From Panicum virgatum (lineage: Eukaryota > Streptophyta > Magnoliopsida > Poales > Poaceae): a DNA stretch of 64,000 bases. This document shows, one piece after another, positions 1-12,200 of the stretch (position 1 is its first letter; each line of letters starts with the position of its first letter). The translations under genes and the position numbers were made by a program. The notes under the pieces are model-generated. The model did no database searches and had not been told where the DNA came from. It was given only the letters and a program-made list of their open reading frames with translations. The DNA lies in NCBI RefSeq assembly GCF_016808335.1, contig NC_053146.1:6549015-6613014 (forward strand). Reading direction: 5' to 3'.

Positions 1-1327
1 CACTTGATAGATATGAATGAAGCATAAGTGTTCATCACACCCACAGCCGTAGATGAGATAACACAACCAAGGAGCTAGGGCCTATCGTCTCTAGGTACAG
101 TTCTAGTGAAAAAGGTGATCAAAGCATAGATTGCATCTCAAATAAAGGTACACGAAACCATCTCTCAGAAAGACGGCTCGCAAGCGGCCTACTTTCCCAT
201 GGTCGCCAGTGCGAGGTGCGTGTCGACGCCTAAGGTTTCCCAAAGCTTTACCCCAGACTCCCATGGTACTCGCCATCGATCCTATTCCACATCATGTCGT
301 CGCTAGAATTTTTCCCTCCGCCATGCTGTCACCACACCAGGGTAATCAACCACTAGCTAAAACATGCTACCTCAAAGTATCCGCAAGATATAGACTAATC
401 ACCACGAATAGATCTAATCTTACTATGAACATATGGATGCATCACATATGAGAAAGAAAGCATGCATTGAAGTAGGCCAAAGTCGAGACAACTAGAATAA
501 AGAGTAGATTGAAATCACCATCGTGTGTGTACATACCCCGATGAATGTTGGGGGTGACTCCCGAACTCCACCATGGCACAACCTCGCAGGGAGGCCATGG
601 CGGCTAGGGGTGGCCTAAGCCATCTCCTAGGTACCCTCGAGGACTTGCGGTGGCCGTCGTCTCCCTCCGGTCTTAACCCTAGGTTTTCGTCGAGTTCTGG
701 GTGGATTGATGATCCGAGTTGAATAAGGTGCGAGCTATTTATAAGCCGAGGAAGCCACCGGTCGAAGGGGAGGCCAAACCGACTCGAAAACGGGCTGGGC
801 CGGCCGGCCGGCTTACCCCTTTTCGGGCTCACCTCGGTCTAATCTTTCACGTGTAGACTCCTCGCATCTTCTAGAGTTTCTGTCCTTCACGATTGAACCC
901 CTTTGGACGTTGTTATCTTGGAGATATCTTCGAGGGAAGGATAGGATAGGGAATCCTTCCTTAAATCTTCATTTGCTTTGCTTAATCTCGAAGTATCTTG
1001 ATCTCATCTTCGTGGGCTCGGTCCTTTGGGCTCTCTTGGAGGATGGATGTGCGTGAATGGGCTTCGAATCAACATGGGCTTTGGTCCTCCTTTTGGGCTT
1101 TGGTCTTCGTCTTTCTCCGTGTTAGCGCTCGATCACGGGCCTCGTCATTTCATGCTCCAAAATAGGCCAAAAACCTGCAAAAACGATGTTCCTCCAAAAT
1201 ATATGTGCAAATGTGAAAATGACCAATAATTAGGCTGGGGTTATGACGGTTAGTGATTTTGATATTGAATTCATGCCATTATCAAGGATAAACAAGGGAT
1301 AAAACGGGTACTTAAGGAGCGCCAATA
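1..1327 (-). repeat. 3' LTR (left copy) of the LARD element, cut by window start
   Basis: Direct repeat of 7302-8413, continuing to 1327, where the sequence GCGCCAATA meets a C-rich tract. On the minus strand this LTR begins TATTGGCGCT. The expected TG is read here as TA, probably a point mutation. Extrapolating from the right copy, a full LTR would be about 1.53 kb. Short open frames in it are chance. Confidence 0.85.
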
Positions 1328-1335
1328 TTCCCCCC
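1328..1335 (-). other. Polypurine tract next to the 3' LTR
   Basis: TTCCCCCC on the plus strand, i.e. GGGGGGAA on the minus strand, directly inside the left LTR. This is where plus-strand DNA priming is expected. A near-copy of the tract and its neighbour sequence lies at 2185-2220. Confidence 0.7.
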
Positions 1336-2054
1336 ATGCTTAAACCTTGCTCGTCCTCGAGTAAGTCCAGGAGCTTTGCTTATAAAGAAATCAGCGTTGC
1401 CCCTCAATGTCCTCTCTGCACTTAGTCATACATAACAAGACATATTGCTCTCTCAAGTATTTATCATTTAAGTTCATGTTATGACCGGCTACTTTTTCAT
1501 TATGGAAGATAGACTAGCAATTAAAGAACAAGCCACAATAATAGATAAATGCAATGCTCTCAAACTTAAGCGAACTTCAAACCTTTACCTTGTTTCATCG
1601 TGAAGAGTTTTCAAAAGAATGCATATCAAACATAAGTGAGGTTCTCTTGCAAAAGATCATGGAAATACTCATCTCATCAAGTCGCTCAAGCCTACATTAG
1701 ATTGTCTTCAACCTATTCTACTCATATATAAAAGTGGAAGGCTTATGTGGAGCTTGGTAGGTAAAAACAATCCTAGCAAAACATTATATCTGAAATATTG
1801 TCAAACTAAGAGAGAGATCTAATGGAATTATCGAGACTAGTCAAAAAGGCCATTGGAAAATAATGTTGGAGAGGGAGAAAGATGAAACACAAACATTTAG
1901 ATAGGTGGACATGTGCAAGTGGCAAATGGATGATCCCGAGACACAAATGAAGTTCTCGTTATCGGATTGCACATGGTTGGAAGATTTGAGTATGGAATAG
2001 TTCTTCAAAGTAACTTGGAAAATTAATGAAGCCAAAAAGAACTAAGAAGCATTT

Positions 2055-2155
2055 TATTCTTCTCTTTTTTTCTTTTCTTTTTCTTTTCTTTTCTCCCTTT
2101 TTTTCATTTTTCTCTTTCTTTCTCTTTTTATTTCTTTCTTTTTACTCCTTAGAAC
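2055..2155. repeat. Polypyrimidine low-complexity tract
   Basis: About 100 bp composed almost only of T and C (repeated TTTTC/TTCTT units) inside the LARD interior. The Lys/Glu-rich minus-strand frame over it is an artefact of this composition. Confidence 0.85.
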
Positions 2156-3487
2156 TTTTGATAACATAGAATACTTACCCAGCCATCCCCCCATGCTTGA
2201 ACGAATGCTCGTCCTCGAGTATGAATAGTGTGAGAACCAACTAGCTAGGGTAAGTATCTCAAATTCACCTTCTTCTTCGTAGAACCTCTTGAATCTCCGG
2301 TGAGCCTTGTCTCCCAAAACTTTTCTTTATATGGTGCCCTTGATTCTTTTGATTCCATCGAAATGATAATCCATACTCAAATTGGGTTGTTGTCAAGGAG
2401 GTAATCACAAAAAGATATTTTTGGTTTAGGGTGGATATCCAGCGAGGTTTGCAAAATTCCCGAAGTAGAAATTCACAATACATGGATAAATAGGCTAGCA
2501 AAAAGAAGGTTACACAAAAAAAAATGGAATGACCAGCTTTTTAGTCTCGTACCAAAGAAATCAATCTTAATCCAACTCATCAAAATATAAGTTTGCAATC
2601 TAAAGGTTTCATCATGAAAGAATATGTATGTATAGGCTTTGGTGGGTAGAACTTTACAAGAGATTCACAAATGTAGATAGCATAGGAATTAAGTTTTCAA
2701 ATTAAACAACACAAGGTGTAAGGTCATCGATAGACTTAAATCAAAGAGCAACATAGAATATGTGGGTTTAGAATTTAGTCATTTAACCTCCACAAATAAA
2801 AGAGCCGGTATTTAATCATTTTAATTCTATTTAATTGAGAGCAAATGGTCAAGTCATATACAACATAGCGTAGGTAAAACAAAGCAGCAACTTTCATCAC
2901 TTTTCCATAAGCAAGAGCATATAAGAATATCATCGTGGTGAGCTCAAGGTGATGGTGGTTATCATTCATTGAAAACAAAAACAAATCTAGGTTGTACTCC
3001 TAGTAGCCATGTTATTATGAGGAGAGATATACAAAGGTTGCATCTTTGGTTGAAGGCATATATGTACAAGCATTTAGAAAAAGAGAGAGTTGAGGAGGAA
3101 TTACCGTCCTTCTCGATGCTCGTAATGAAGTATAGCGTGGCCTCCCCCATACTTAAGCATTGTGCTAAGCATGGAAGAAGAATCATGAGCATCTTGTGGC
3201 AACCGTGATTATCTTACTCCATGAGATCTTTCTTCCTTGTCCACGAAATCCTCCCCCATGCTTAGCATGATGCTATGCGTGGAAGGAGAAGATGGACCAT
3301 CTTGCAATTCTTGAAGTTCTTCCCTCATGTGTATGAATATCATCTTCAATGTGTCTTCACCTTTGTTTCCTCAATTTCCTTCAACTTCTTCTTGTACTAA
3401 GTCATGGTCCCAATCCATGCTTCTCATCGTCGTCGCCTCCTTCAATTCCTCGTTGTCCCATTGCTGCCTCATATTCACGAATTTTTC

Positions 3488-3745
3488 TTTCAATTTCTAG
3501 AACAGAACATATACTGAAACATTGCTCTATTGCGAAGTGCACAAATTTTTCTTTCCAACGAGTCCTTATTCGCCCAAAATTGATTCCGAACAAGAGAGTT
3601 ATGTCCATTTTATCCCAGCGCTGCAATCTGTTTCGAATTTCAGAACGCACAGCGTCCAAAGTTTTTGCCATATCTCCTTGTACGGGTCTTCAAATTCATT
3701 GATCTTGGATGTGTTGGAATGGGAATTTCATGGAGCTTATGAATA
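3488..3745. repeat. Internal diverged repeat, copy 1 of 3 (LARD interior)
   Basis: Shares an ordered series of blocks with 5628-5880 and 6363-6573: GAACATATAC, then CTTTCCAACGAGT, then GAGAGTTATG followed by GCGCTG, then a TTGGAA...GGAGCTT block. The copies are diverged, so this is an old internal duplication of non-coding interior sequence. No function is recognised. Confidence 0.7.
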
Positions 3746-5627
3746 TCAACTTTTTCTTCCTTGTATTTCTATGTCCATGCGCAAAATTTGATGAAAACAG
3801 CGGGCCTTGCTCTCGAACTTTGGAGATGTTGACGAATTTGATTTCTTCTTTGATCACGAATTCATGGGAACGCTTCTTCATGCCTGCAAAATATTTTAAA
3901 CACACACTACCCCCGGGGTGATGGTCGGGAGTAGAAACAAATACCAACAAACCTACCATTCCTAAGATCTCAATTTGCGGCAAAGTTAGCTTATCGAAAC
4001 TAGTGAGTGTACGTGTGTGCTAGTGTAAATGCAAATGAGAGGAAGGTATATAAACAAAGACAATGTTTACACCTAGTTCTAAACACCATGTTTACAACTA
4101 GGTTGCTGAACTTCTCCATAGCCAAAAAGACTTAATTAACCAAGGTCAAAACACCATGTCTATCCCAAGATCAATAGGCCTTAATAGCACAAGAAAAAAA
4201 TAAAGCGCATTGCAAAGCTTACAAACCAACCAAATGCAACCTCATAGCTTGGTAACTAAATGATGATGGTCTTCAATCATGCATAAACACCATGTTTACA
4301 CAAGATTGCAAAAAAGAAAATGCTCACGTGAAGCATTAACATGGATATGAAAGCTTTCATCAATAAAGTTGAGACCAAGCTAGCAAAATGAGTGCATGAA
4401 CAATGGAATGGATGCAAAGTGCAAATGCAAAGTTAGCAAAAACAAGCGTTAGCGAGGTTGAAAGGACCTTTCGATGTTGTTTCGCAACTAGCTTATTCAA
4501 AAACAATTGCTAAGAGTGACAAAAAGCCTTCACAACACTTCATAAGAAGTGAGGCTTTCGTCAATGAAAAGGTTATTTATCGAAAAGGACCAAGCAACCG
4601 AGCTAACAAGGTTTTAGAAGTAGGTTTATGGGTTTCCTATATTTTTTGGCTTAAAACAAAAATTTTGAAGAGAGAGTGTTGGGTATAGAAATTCTATCTA
4701 AGGTGGTTTTTTTTAAAAAAAAAACTAGAGAGAAACAAAAGTTAGATTTTTTTTAAATGAAAACATAACCTATTGTTTTAGGATTGCTCTATGAGTGGTT
4801 TTCCTACGGGTTTTAGGATCTCAAAAGCGAGGCTAGTCAATGTTTTTAGAAAAGGTTTTTTTTAAATGCACCATGCAATGCAATGCAAGAGTGAGACAAA
4901 CAACATGGTATGCAATGCAACACGGGGTGGGTGAGTAAAATGATATGACATGATGAGGTGGTCTAAAACAAAACAAAAAGTTAGCCTAAGTTAGCTAGCC
5001 ACAAGTTTAGAATCAAAGGGTGGTGCAATGCTTCATAAATCTCTCTAAAAAGACACAAAGAAAAAGACTCAAAACACTAATAGGCACACAAAAAGGTCTA
5101 CAAGTTTCCCAAGATCAAATAATAAAGTGCTCCCTCAATAACATTTAGAATGAACAACATGAAGTTGTGGTTTTTGTTAGAGCAACGGTACAATGTTACT
5201 TGATATTCCGATTAAAGAGTGCAATGTAGACGGTCATATTAATATATATAAATAAAATGAACGGGTTGCCTCCCGCAAAGCGCTTCATTTAAAGTCATAG
5301 AGCTTGACTTTCTCACATAACTTCTCATTGATGTGAAGCCATGGTCCTTCATGCGAGAATCCGAAGTTTCCATGCAGCTTGATGTCGCCTCTTGTAATCC
5401 ATCGTGGTTTGCTTGCAACATCTTCATTTGTCGAAAGTCGACCGCTTGTGTCTTCATTTGCCAATGTCATTGGGGTTCTTCCTCTGCTCTAAGCCTTTGA
5501 ATTTTATCATGTACGCTTGATGAAAGCATCGCCCAAGCTCCCCTTCATTGTTGTTATCGTCATCTTCTCTATCTTGTTCTCATCGCGTTGCTCCTGCCTC
5601 TTCTTTGTGGAATCTCTCCTGTATACT

Positions 5628-5880
5628 CAACAGAACATATACCAAAATATATATCTATTGAAATTTTTATGAAATTACCTTTCCAACGAGTGGTCATTCA
5701 TCTTAAACCGAATCCAAACGAGAGAGTTATGCCCGTTTCACTTTTGGCGCTGCGTGCTGTCCAGAAATTTTCAGAGTGCACAACCTTCAATGTTTTGGCC
5801 ATACCCGCTTGTAGGAATCTCTGATTGACTAGGTTCTTGATTCGTTGGAACGGGAACTTCGTGGAGCTTTTGAATATCCA
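5628..5880. repeat. Internal diverged repeat, copy 2 of 3 (LARD interior)
   Basis: Same block order as copy 1, including CTTTCCAACGAGTGGT, GAGAGTTATGCCCGTTT, TTTTGGCCATA and CGTTGGAACGGGAA. It lies about 2.1 kb from copy 1. Confidence 0.7.
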
Positions 5881-6362
5881 AAAATATGCTGCTCTTTGCT
5901 TCTGAGGTCGGGCTAGACATTGATGAGAACAATATCTTCTTGTGAATTCGCCCGAAGATGTCAATGATCTCGATCATGTGGTCTTTGGAGCGTAGTGTCA
6001 TGCGTCCTTGGCTTCAAGGTCATCACTATTGATTCACCAGCGAGTATCATGGCTCTAATGGTCTATCTCCATGGTTCTTCCTTTGCCTAAGGTGTCGGGA
6101 TCGAAGATGCTCCTGTGCTTCGTATTGATGATCCGAACGGTTTCCTTCCTTGATAGCATCACTCGATTAGAAGTATATCGAGCATCCCACTGGAGAAGAT
6201 AGGTGGTGTCATGGTTCTTCTAATCTTGTTGCCTCCAGCTTTGGTCAACTTCAAATCATCATCTTTTGTGTACACAGCCTTCCAATCATCCTTTGACATC
6301 ATCATCACCTTCTTCGTCGGTTGCTACTGCCTCTGTCCTCATTGAATTCCCCTTCATCCAGT

Positions 6363-6573
6363 GTAGAACATGTACCAAACTTATCCTCCATTGCAAGGTG
6401 CATCAAATTATCTTTCCAACAAGTGGTTATTCACCCCAATTATACTCCGGATAAAGAAGTTATGCTCGTTTTATTACGGCGCTGAAAGATTTTATCATAA
6501 CTCTTCACACCGATCTCCAAAGTTGATGGTTCTTGATCCATTGGAAAGAAGACTTGATGGAGCTTCAAAATAA
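6363..6573. repeat. Internal diverged repeat, copy 3 of 3 (LARD interior)
   Basis: Carries GAACATGTACCAAA, CTTTCCAACAAGTGGT, AAGTTATGCTCGTTTTA, CGGCGCTG and TTGGAAAGAAGACTTGATGG in the same order as the other two copies. It is the shortest and most diverged. Confidence 0.6.
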
Positions 6574-7091
6574 TCTATTATTTGCTCATGGTACTTCTCT
6601 GATCTTGGACGAAAAACTCATCACAACAGTAACACTTCATAGATGATGATGATCGCACGATTTTCTTCGCGGGCATGCTTCGTACCTATTGCTTGAACAA
6701 ACAATTCTTCCCAAAAACATCAGTCTTTAAAATCAATTGACACGGCGGCGTACCTTATTTATCATCTTTTGCTTTGGGGAGTGGGGACTCGATAGCGGAT
6801 GCTGGGCCACTAACAAAAGTTAGCACCTACCACTAAAGAGCGAATCTTGATGTTGTTGCCGTCATGTCGATGTGGACATTGTCGATGTTCCATGTCGAGG
6901 CTCCTCGATCATCTTGTTGCCAATTGTTGAAATTTGTCGAAGTGGATTATGGACTTCTCGAAGTCCAAGTTTGGTGTCTAACTTTTTCCACCTGCTTTCA
7001 AGGACACAAACAAGAAAACAAGGGTATATGCAATAATAAAAATTAGGGTTAGTCCAAAAAACTAGATAGATCGCCCTAGGGTTCGAGTTGC

Positions 7092-7112
7092 CGATCCCCG
7101 GCAACGGCGCCA
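7092..7112 (-). other. Primer-binding site complementary to tRNA-Asp
   Basis: The plus strand ends CGGCAACGGCGCCA and matches the 3' end of plant tRNA-Asp (acceptor stem and T arm, CCA included) over 21 bases, as I recall that tRNA. Read on the minus strand it is TGGCGCCGTTGCCGGGGATC, the classical primer site, eight bases inside the 5' LTR. It fixes the element's orientation. Confidence 0.85.
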
Positions 7113-7120
7113 GAAAAGCT

Positions 7121-8413
7121 TGTTGACGCTTCTTAAAGCGCCAATTTACGTACCGCAAACGCACGGATCGTGGTAGCTTTTCCCTTAGAGAACTCCCCCA
7201 AGGTTTATCAATCCGTGGATCGGAAGCGAACCGACTAGGGTTTACCATCTAATCTATCGAACCTATCCTAAACATGAAGCAAAGATTGCATATAAATTGA
7301 ACACTTGATAGATATGAATGAAGCATAAGTGTTCATCACACCCACAGCCGTAGATGAGATAACACAACCAAGGAGCTAGGGCCTATCGTCTCTAGGTACA
7401 GTTCTAGTGAAAAAGGTGATCAAAGCATAGATTGCATCTCAACTAAAGGTACACGAAACCATCTCTCAGAAAGATGGCTCGCAAGCGGCCTACTTTCCCA
7501 TGGTCGCCGGTGCGAGGTGCGTGTCGACGCCTAAGGTTTCCCAAAGCTTTACCCCAGACTCCCATGGTACTCGCCATCGATCCTATTCCACATCATGTCG
7601 TCGCTAGAATTTTTCCCTCCGCCATGCTGTCACCACACCAGGGTAATCAACCACTAGCTAAAACATGCTACCTCAACGTATCCGCAAGATATAGACTAAT
7701 CACCACGAATAGATCTAATCTTCCTATGAACATATGGATGCATCACATATGAGAAAGAAAGCATGCATTGAAGTAGGCCAAAGTCGAGACAACTAGAATA
7801 AAGAGTAGATTGAAATCACCATCGTGTGTGTACATACCCCGACGAATGTTGGGGGTGACTCCCGAACTCCACCATGGCACAACCTCGCACGGAGGCCATG
7901 GCGGCTAGGGGTGGCCTAAGCCATCTCCTAGGTACCCTCGAGGACTTGCGGCGGCCGTCATCTCCCTCCGGTCTTAGCCCTAGGTTTTCGTCGAGTTCTG
8001 GGTGGATTGATGATCCGAGTTGAATAAGGTGCGAGCTATTTATAAGCCGAGGAAGCCACCGGTCGAAGGGGAGGCCAAACCGACTCGAAAACGGGCTGGG
8101 CCGGCCAGCCCCATGGGCCTAGGCCGGCCGGCCTACCCATTTTCGGGCTCACCTCGGTCTAATCTTTCACGTGTAGACTCCTCGCATCTTCTAGAGTTTC
8201 TGTCCTTCACGATTGCACCCCTTTGGACGTTGTTATCTTGGAGATATCTTCGAGGGAAGGATAGGATAGGGAATCCTTCCTTAAATCTTCATTTGCTTTG
8301 CTTAATCCCGAAGTATCTTGATCTCATCTTCGTGGGCTCGGTCCTTTGGGCTCTCTTGGAGGATGGATGTGCGTGAATGGGCTTCGAATCAACATGGGCT
8401 TTGGTCCTCCTTT
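7121..8413 (-). repeat. 5' LTR (right copy) of the LARD element, truncated
   Basis: Begins TGTTGACGCT at 7121, eight bases from the primer site, and matches the left LTR until 8413. There the sequence switches abruptly to another LTR family, so about 220 bp of the outer end is missing. A 19-bp indel in a GGCC-rich tract (around 8105) and about a dozen substitutions separate it from the left copy. Confidence 0.85.
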
Positions 8414-9196
8414 CGAATCAACATGGACCGTCCGCGCTCTAGGGGCGGACCGTCCGCGGTTATGAGTTCCAACCCACCAGAGACAGAAATCGTCTCTGGA
8501 CATTTTCTCAACTGACCGGCGGACCGTCCGCGCCCTAGAGGCGGACCGTCCGCCGTTAAAAGTTGCAGCCCCTACCAGAGAAACAACATCTCTGGATGTT
8601 TTCTCAAGAGACCCACAGACCGTCCGCTCCCTTGAGCCGGACCGTTCTCTATAAAATTTTAAGTTAGAGGGGCGGACCGTCCGCCCGCTTGGGCCGGACC
8701 ATCCGCCCTTCAACCATCAAGCCCACCAGAGACAAGAACGTCTCTGGACGTCTTCTACAAGAGAGTGGTGGACCGTCCGCCCATCTGGGCCGGACTGTCT
8801 GCCCCTGGCAGTCAGCACAAGTTTTTCAAACCTTGTTTTCAAGTCCTCTACCGAAGTTAGCCCTTATGCATGTATCTAGACATTTTGAGCAAAATGGCAC
8901 TAGAGACCCGTCAAGCACAAGTGCAAAGACCCCTCTTGATAGTACGGCTATCTATCCAACAAATCCGGTCATTTTTCATCCACTAAACACCTTATGACCG
9001 GTAAAATGCAAAAGCCCTATATTTTACCTTTGCCTTGAACCCAAGCTTTGTATATCATCTCCAATATGTTCCACAAACATAGTACAATCTTATTCAACCA
9101 TGGATTAACCTATGCATATCATCTCAAATGCAATTGTTAGTCCATAACCATTGTCATTAATTACCAAAACTCGAATTAGGGGCCTAGATGCTTTCA
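8414..9196. mobile_element. Truncated LTR of the GCGGACCGTCCGC family
   Basis: The stretch from about 8870 to 9196 matches 31745-32075 closely, including the end GCCTAGATGCTTTCA. It is therefore the 3' part of the same LTR family that is present as a complete solo LTR at 30419-32075. The first half is missing: sequence starts abruptly inside the palindrome array at the junction with the LARD LTR. Confidence 0.75.
8427..8815. repeat. Minisatellite of palindromic GCGGACCGTCCGC units
   Basis: Four to five units of roughly 90-100 bp. Most contain two copies of the 13-bp palindrome GCGGACCGTCCGC (some decayed) separated by about 10 bp, followed by an inverted pair CCAGAGA...TCTCTGG. The same composite unit recurs at 31187-31685. 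Confidence 0.8.
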
Positions 9197-9219
9197 CAGG
9201 TGCTAGGTGGGATGGAGAC

Positions 9220-12200
9220 TGAAGCGCCCCGACCCAAAGATCAAGGCTAAACCATGTATTATTTACCGAATTAAGTCTCCGACGCAATACATGTTACATC
9301 AAGTGGAGTCCAGAGTCATACAGAGCTTTATTTAACACGTACATGAGGAGTAAAGTGACAACACAAAGCTACACAGAACAACCATAGGATAACAACTAGC
9401 ATAACGACATGCAGGACTAGCTCTTCATCCATCACGGCACCACTCGAAAAGCTTGGGTGCGGACACGATCTACTCGTAGGCTTCCGGCACAAAGTCAGGA
9501 TCCTCTGGAGAAAATCAATAGGGGTGAGTACAAAAGTACTCTGCAAACTCCACCTCGCCCTACAGGAGGGGAGATGACATGCACGACACATATTAAACAC
9601 AATTTAAATGCAACTAACGGTATGCAAACCCTTCCAGACACAACCCCCAATAGGTAGCTCACTAGTTGCCAGGACCACACCATAGCCTGCCCATACCTTA
9701 GGCACGGACCATTCGAATGGATTATACACTCTGCAGAGGTCGTACACTGTACCCACACGCTCGACTGCCCGAACGGACAACCGACATAGCCGACACCCAG
9801 CCGTGGTCACGCCCCAGCCTGGCCGCACAAACCCTCGGGCCCTGACTCCAATGGTCTATACCCGTAAACCATCCCTGCGACCGTCAGGCTAACCAGTGGG
9901 ATTAGGCTAAGTCCGGCCCATACCGGAACCTGTGGTCGTACTAAAGTAAGTTATGTGAAATGTCAAAACAACTCGGTCCTTATGGTTCACCAGGGTAGCA
10001 ACCATCCCTTAACATACCAACTCGAGCCTACCACCACGGTAGCACTCACCTGCCAGTCTACCACCACGGTAGCGCTGGCTCCAGCATACCCAGCTGCCCT
10101 AGTCTCAGCCAAATCCCTTCAAATCCTAGCCTCAACTCTGGATATGCATAACTACTCATATGCATGCATGAGCACACTCAATCACTCAAGTACCGGTATA
10201 TGTAATCGATCTTAGACCAAGGCTAAAACTAGACGTCATCACATGGATGCAACCGCTCACGTAGGGGTCGATGAAACTTGCCTTCGCTTATGTACGCGTC
10301 GGCTTCCTGCTCGCGGTACGGGTCTTCTGGCTCCGGCTCGCGGTACTGGCCTTCGTACTCCTCGGCGCGCTCCTTCTCTGTCACTCCGTCATCTACGGGC
10401 AGAGACGGCACAACCGGTAAACAAACACAAGCAAGCACAAACATAAAATAAAATGAGCTCAAATGGAGATAAAAATAGGAGGAATAGATAGTATACGATT
10501 TTAGAAGAATTTAGGAAAAAAGATCAATGGAATCGGAGCTTGGATGGGTAAGATATTGGAGTTGCAAGATTAGGTGCTTAACTAATTTCGAAAATGGAAA
10601 AGAATATTGATTAAGTGTGTGACGTTTCCTGATCAGTAGCTCAACGTGGCCTATCTTAGTTTATGGGTGTGTGGGCTGGATGGCCCAGCAACGGTGCCTT
10701 TGGTTCATAACCAAGCCCGTTCGGGTGCTTAGGAGAATAAACAGAGAAGGCAGAACAGCAGCTCGTTTCTCCTCTGCCACGACGCCATGGCTGGGCTGCA
10801 TGAGCTCGAGCTGGCGGCAGCTTCGACCACCATTCTCGAATCCGAGGGTATAGAGAGAGAGGAGGGAGAGCGGATTCGATCTTGGGGCTTCCCGACGGGG
10901 CTGCTGCGGAAAAAGGTGAGGGCTGCGCAGGCTCGGTCCTGAGATTTTGGGGGCTCGGAGCGAGATTTATACTAAGGGCCCTTAGTAATAATAAATAAAT
11001 AAATAAATAATATATGAACAAATAGTATCATAAAATATTAATACCGAGCAATCTATAGATTACCTCAAAATTTTCTTTTAGTATTTTAGATGCGAAGTGG
11101 GTGACGATAGTATCAATATCGATTTCATCCAATAATTTCTAGATGACATGATAGTACTTTATGCTGAAATTAAAGATAAAATAAGTTAGCTATGAATGGG
11201 CTGTGTAGTAAATTAAAAAAAAAGAAGAAGACAAGATTGATCCAGGAGAGAAACGATTATGGAATTAAACTAACATGAATAGATTATAGATGAATATAAC
11301 TTGCCTGCCGCCTTGACGCTTGCGTGCTGCGTGCCTGCGTGCATCAGCAGACAACAATTCAGCTTCAGCACATGCGTGATCAGGCCTGGTTGGCCGGTCC
11401 AGGCTTCCCGTCGAGCCTCGAGCGCTGCGTCTTGCCTGCAGCCTGCCGTCGCTCGTTGGCCGTCGTCGCGCAGCCGGCCTCGACAGTCGCGGCGGCCGGG
11501 CGTGGAACTGCAGAAGCAAGCGTGGAACACGGAAAGATAGACGCCGACGCCGAGATCGCGATTTGCTGCGAGCGGGGAAAGGAAACTGACGATTGGAATT
11601 TTGGAGTAACTGCACTCTAGCCTCAAACGTATACTATACATGTATACCTGGAGTGGGGGCCCGGGGCGGCCGCCCCGCTCGCCCCCCTCCAGGGCCGGGC
11701 CTGGGGCTGCGGGCGGCCATGGGTGGCGGCAGGCGAGCTCGTGGGGAGCTCTGCTCAAGCAAGAATAGGGAAAAGCTCGGCTTGAAGAAGGTAGAGGAAG
11801 GTGGGGGGGGGGGGGTGCTCACCGTCGAAGTAATTCAACAAGACGGTCTAGTGGAGGAGATCGACGATGGCGTTCGTGGCTCTGTCTGTGGAGCAGGGAT
11901 AGAAATTGAGAGAGACAGAGAGCTGGCGGAGCGGCGCGGCGCGGCGAGCTCGATGGTGGCGGGGCTCTGCTCGGCCTCGTCCTTTTATAGGCGCGGCGAG
12001 GCCGGGTTGACGGTGCGTCGTGATGTGCATGAAGGCAGTCAGCGGGATGCTCGGGCACTACAAGCCAGGGCACGGCAGCGGAGTTCGGCATGCTGGGATA
12101 CACGCAAGCGTCGAGGACGGGATGAGTCCGGCCGGCAAGGTCGATTAATCACATCGCTACGGCTACGTGCATGCAAACACGTAAGGCGAGGGATGGAACA

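Larger units (their letters stand above)
1..8413 (-). mobile_element. Non-autonomous LTR retrotransposon (LARD type)
   Basis: Positions 1-1095 recur almost exactly at 7302-8413, giving two direct LTRs around a 5.8-kb interior. A primer-binding site abuts the right LTR and a polypurine tract abuts the left LTR, both readable only on the minus strand, so the element runs right to left. The interior (1328-7120) has no open frame with gag, protease, reverse transcriptase or integrase motifs; the longest frames are about 120 codons. That fits a large retrotransposon derivative mobilised in trans. The tRNA-Asp primer site is typical of Ty3/gypsy Athila/Tat-type plant elements (family knowledge), so a gypsy-type helper is inferred. 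The left LTR is cut by the window edge and the right LTR is truncated at 8413. I count about a dozen substitutions plus one 19-bp indel over about 1.09 kb of LTR, which suggests a fairly young insertion. Confidence 0.88.

Noticed and set aside
7092..7112. tRNA-Asp gene
   Set aside because: Only the 3' 21 nt of a tRNA is present; no anticodon or D arm. It is a retrotransposon primer site.
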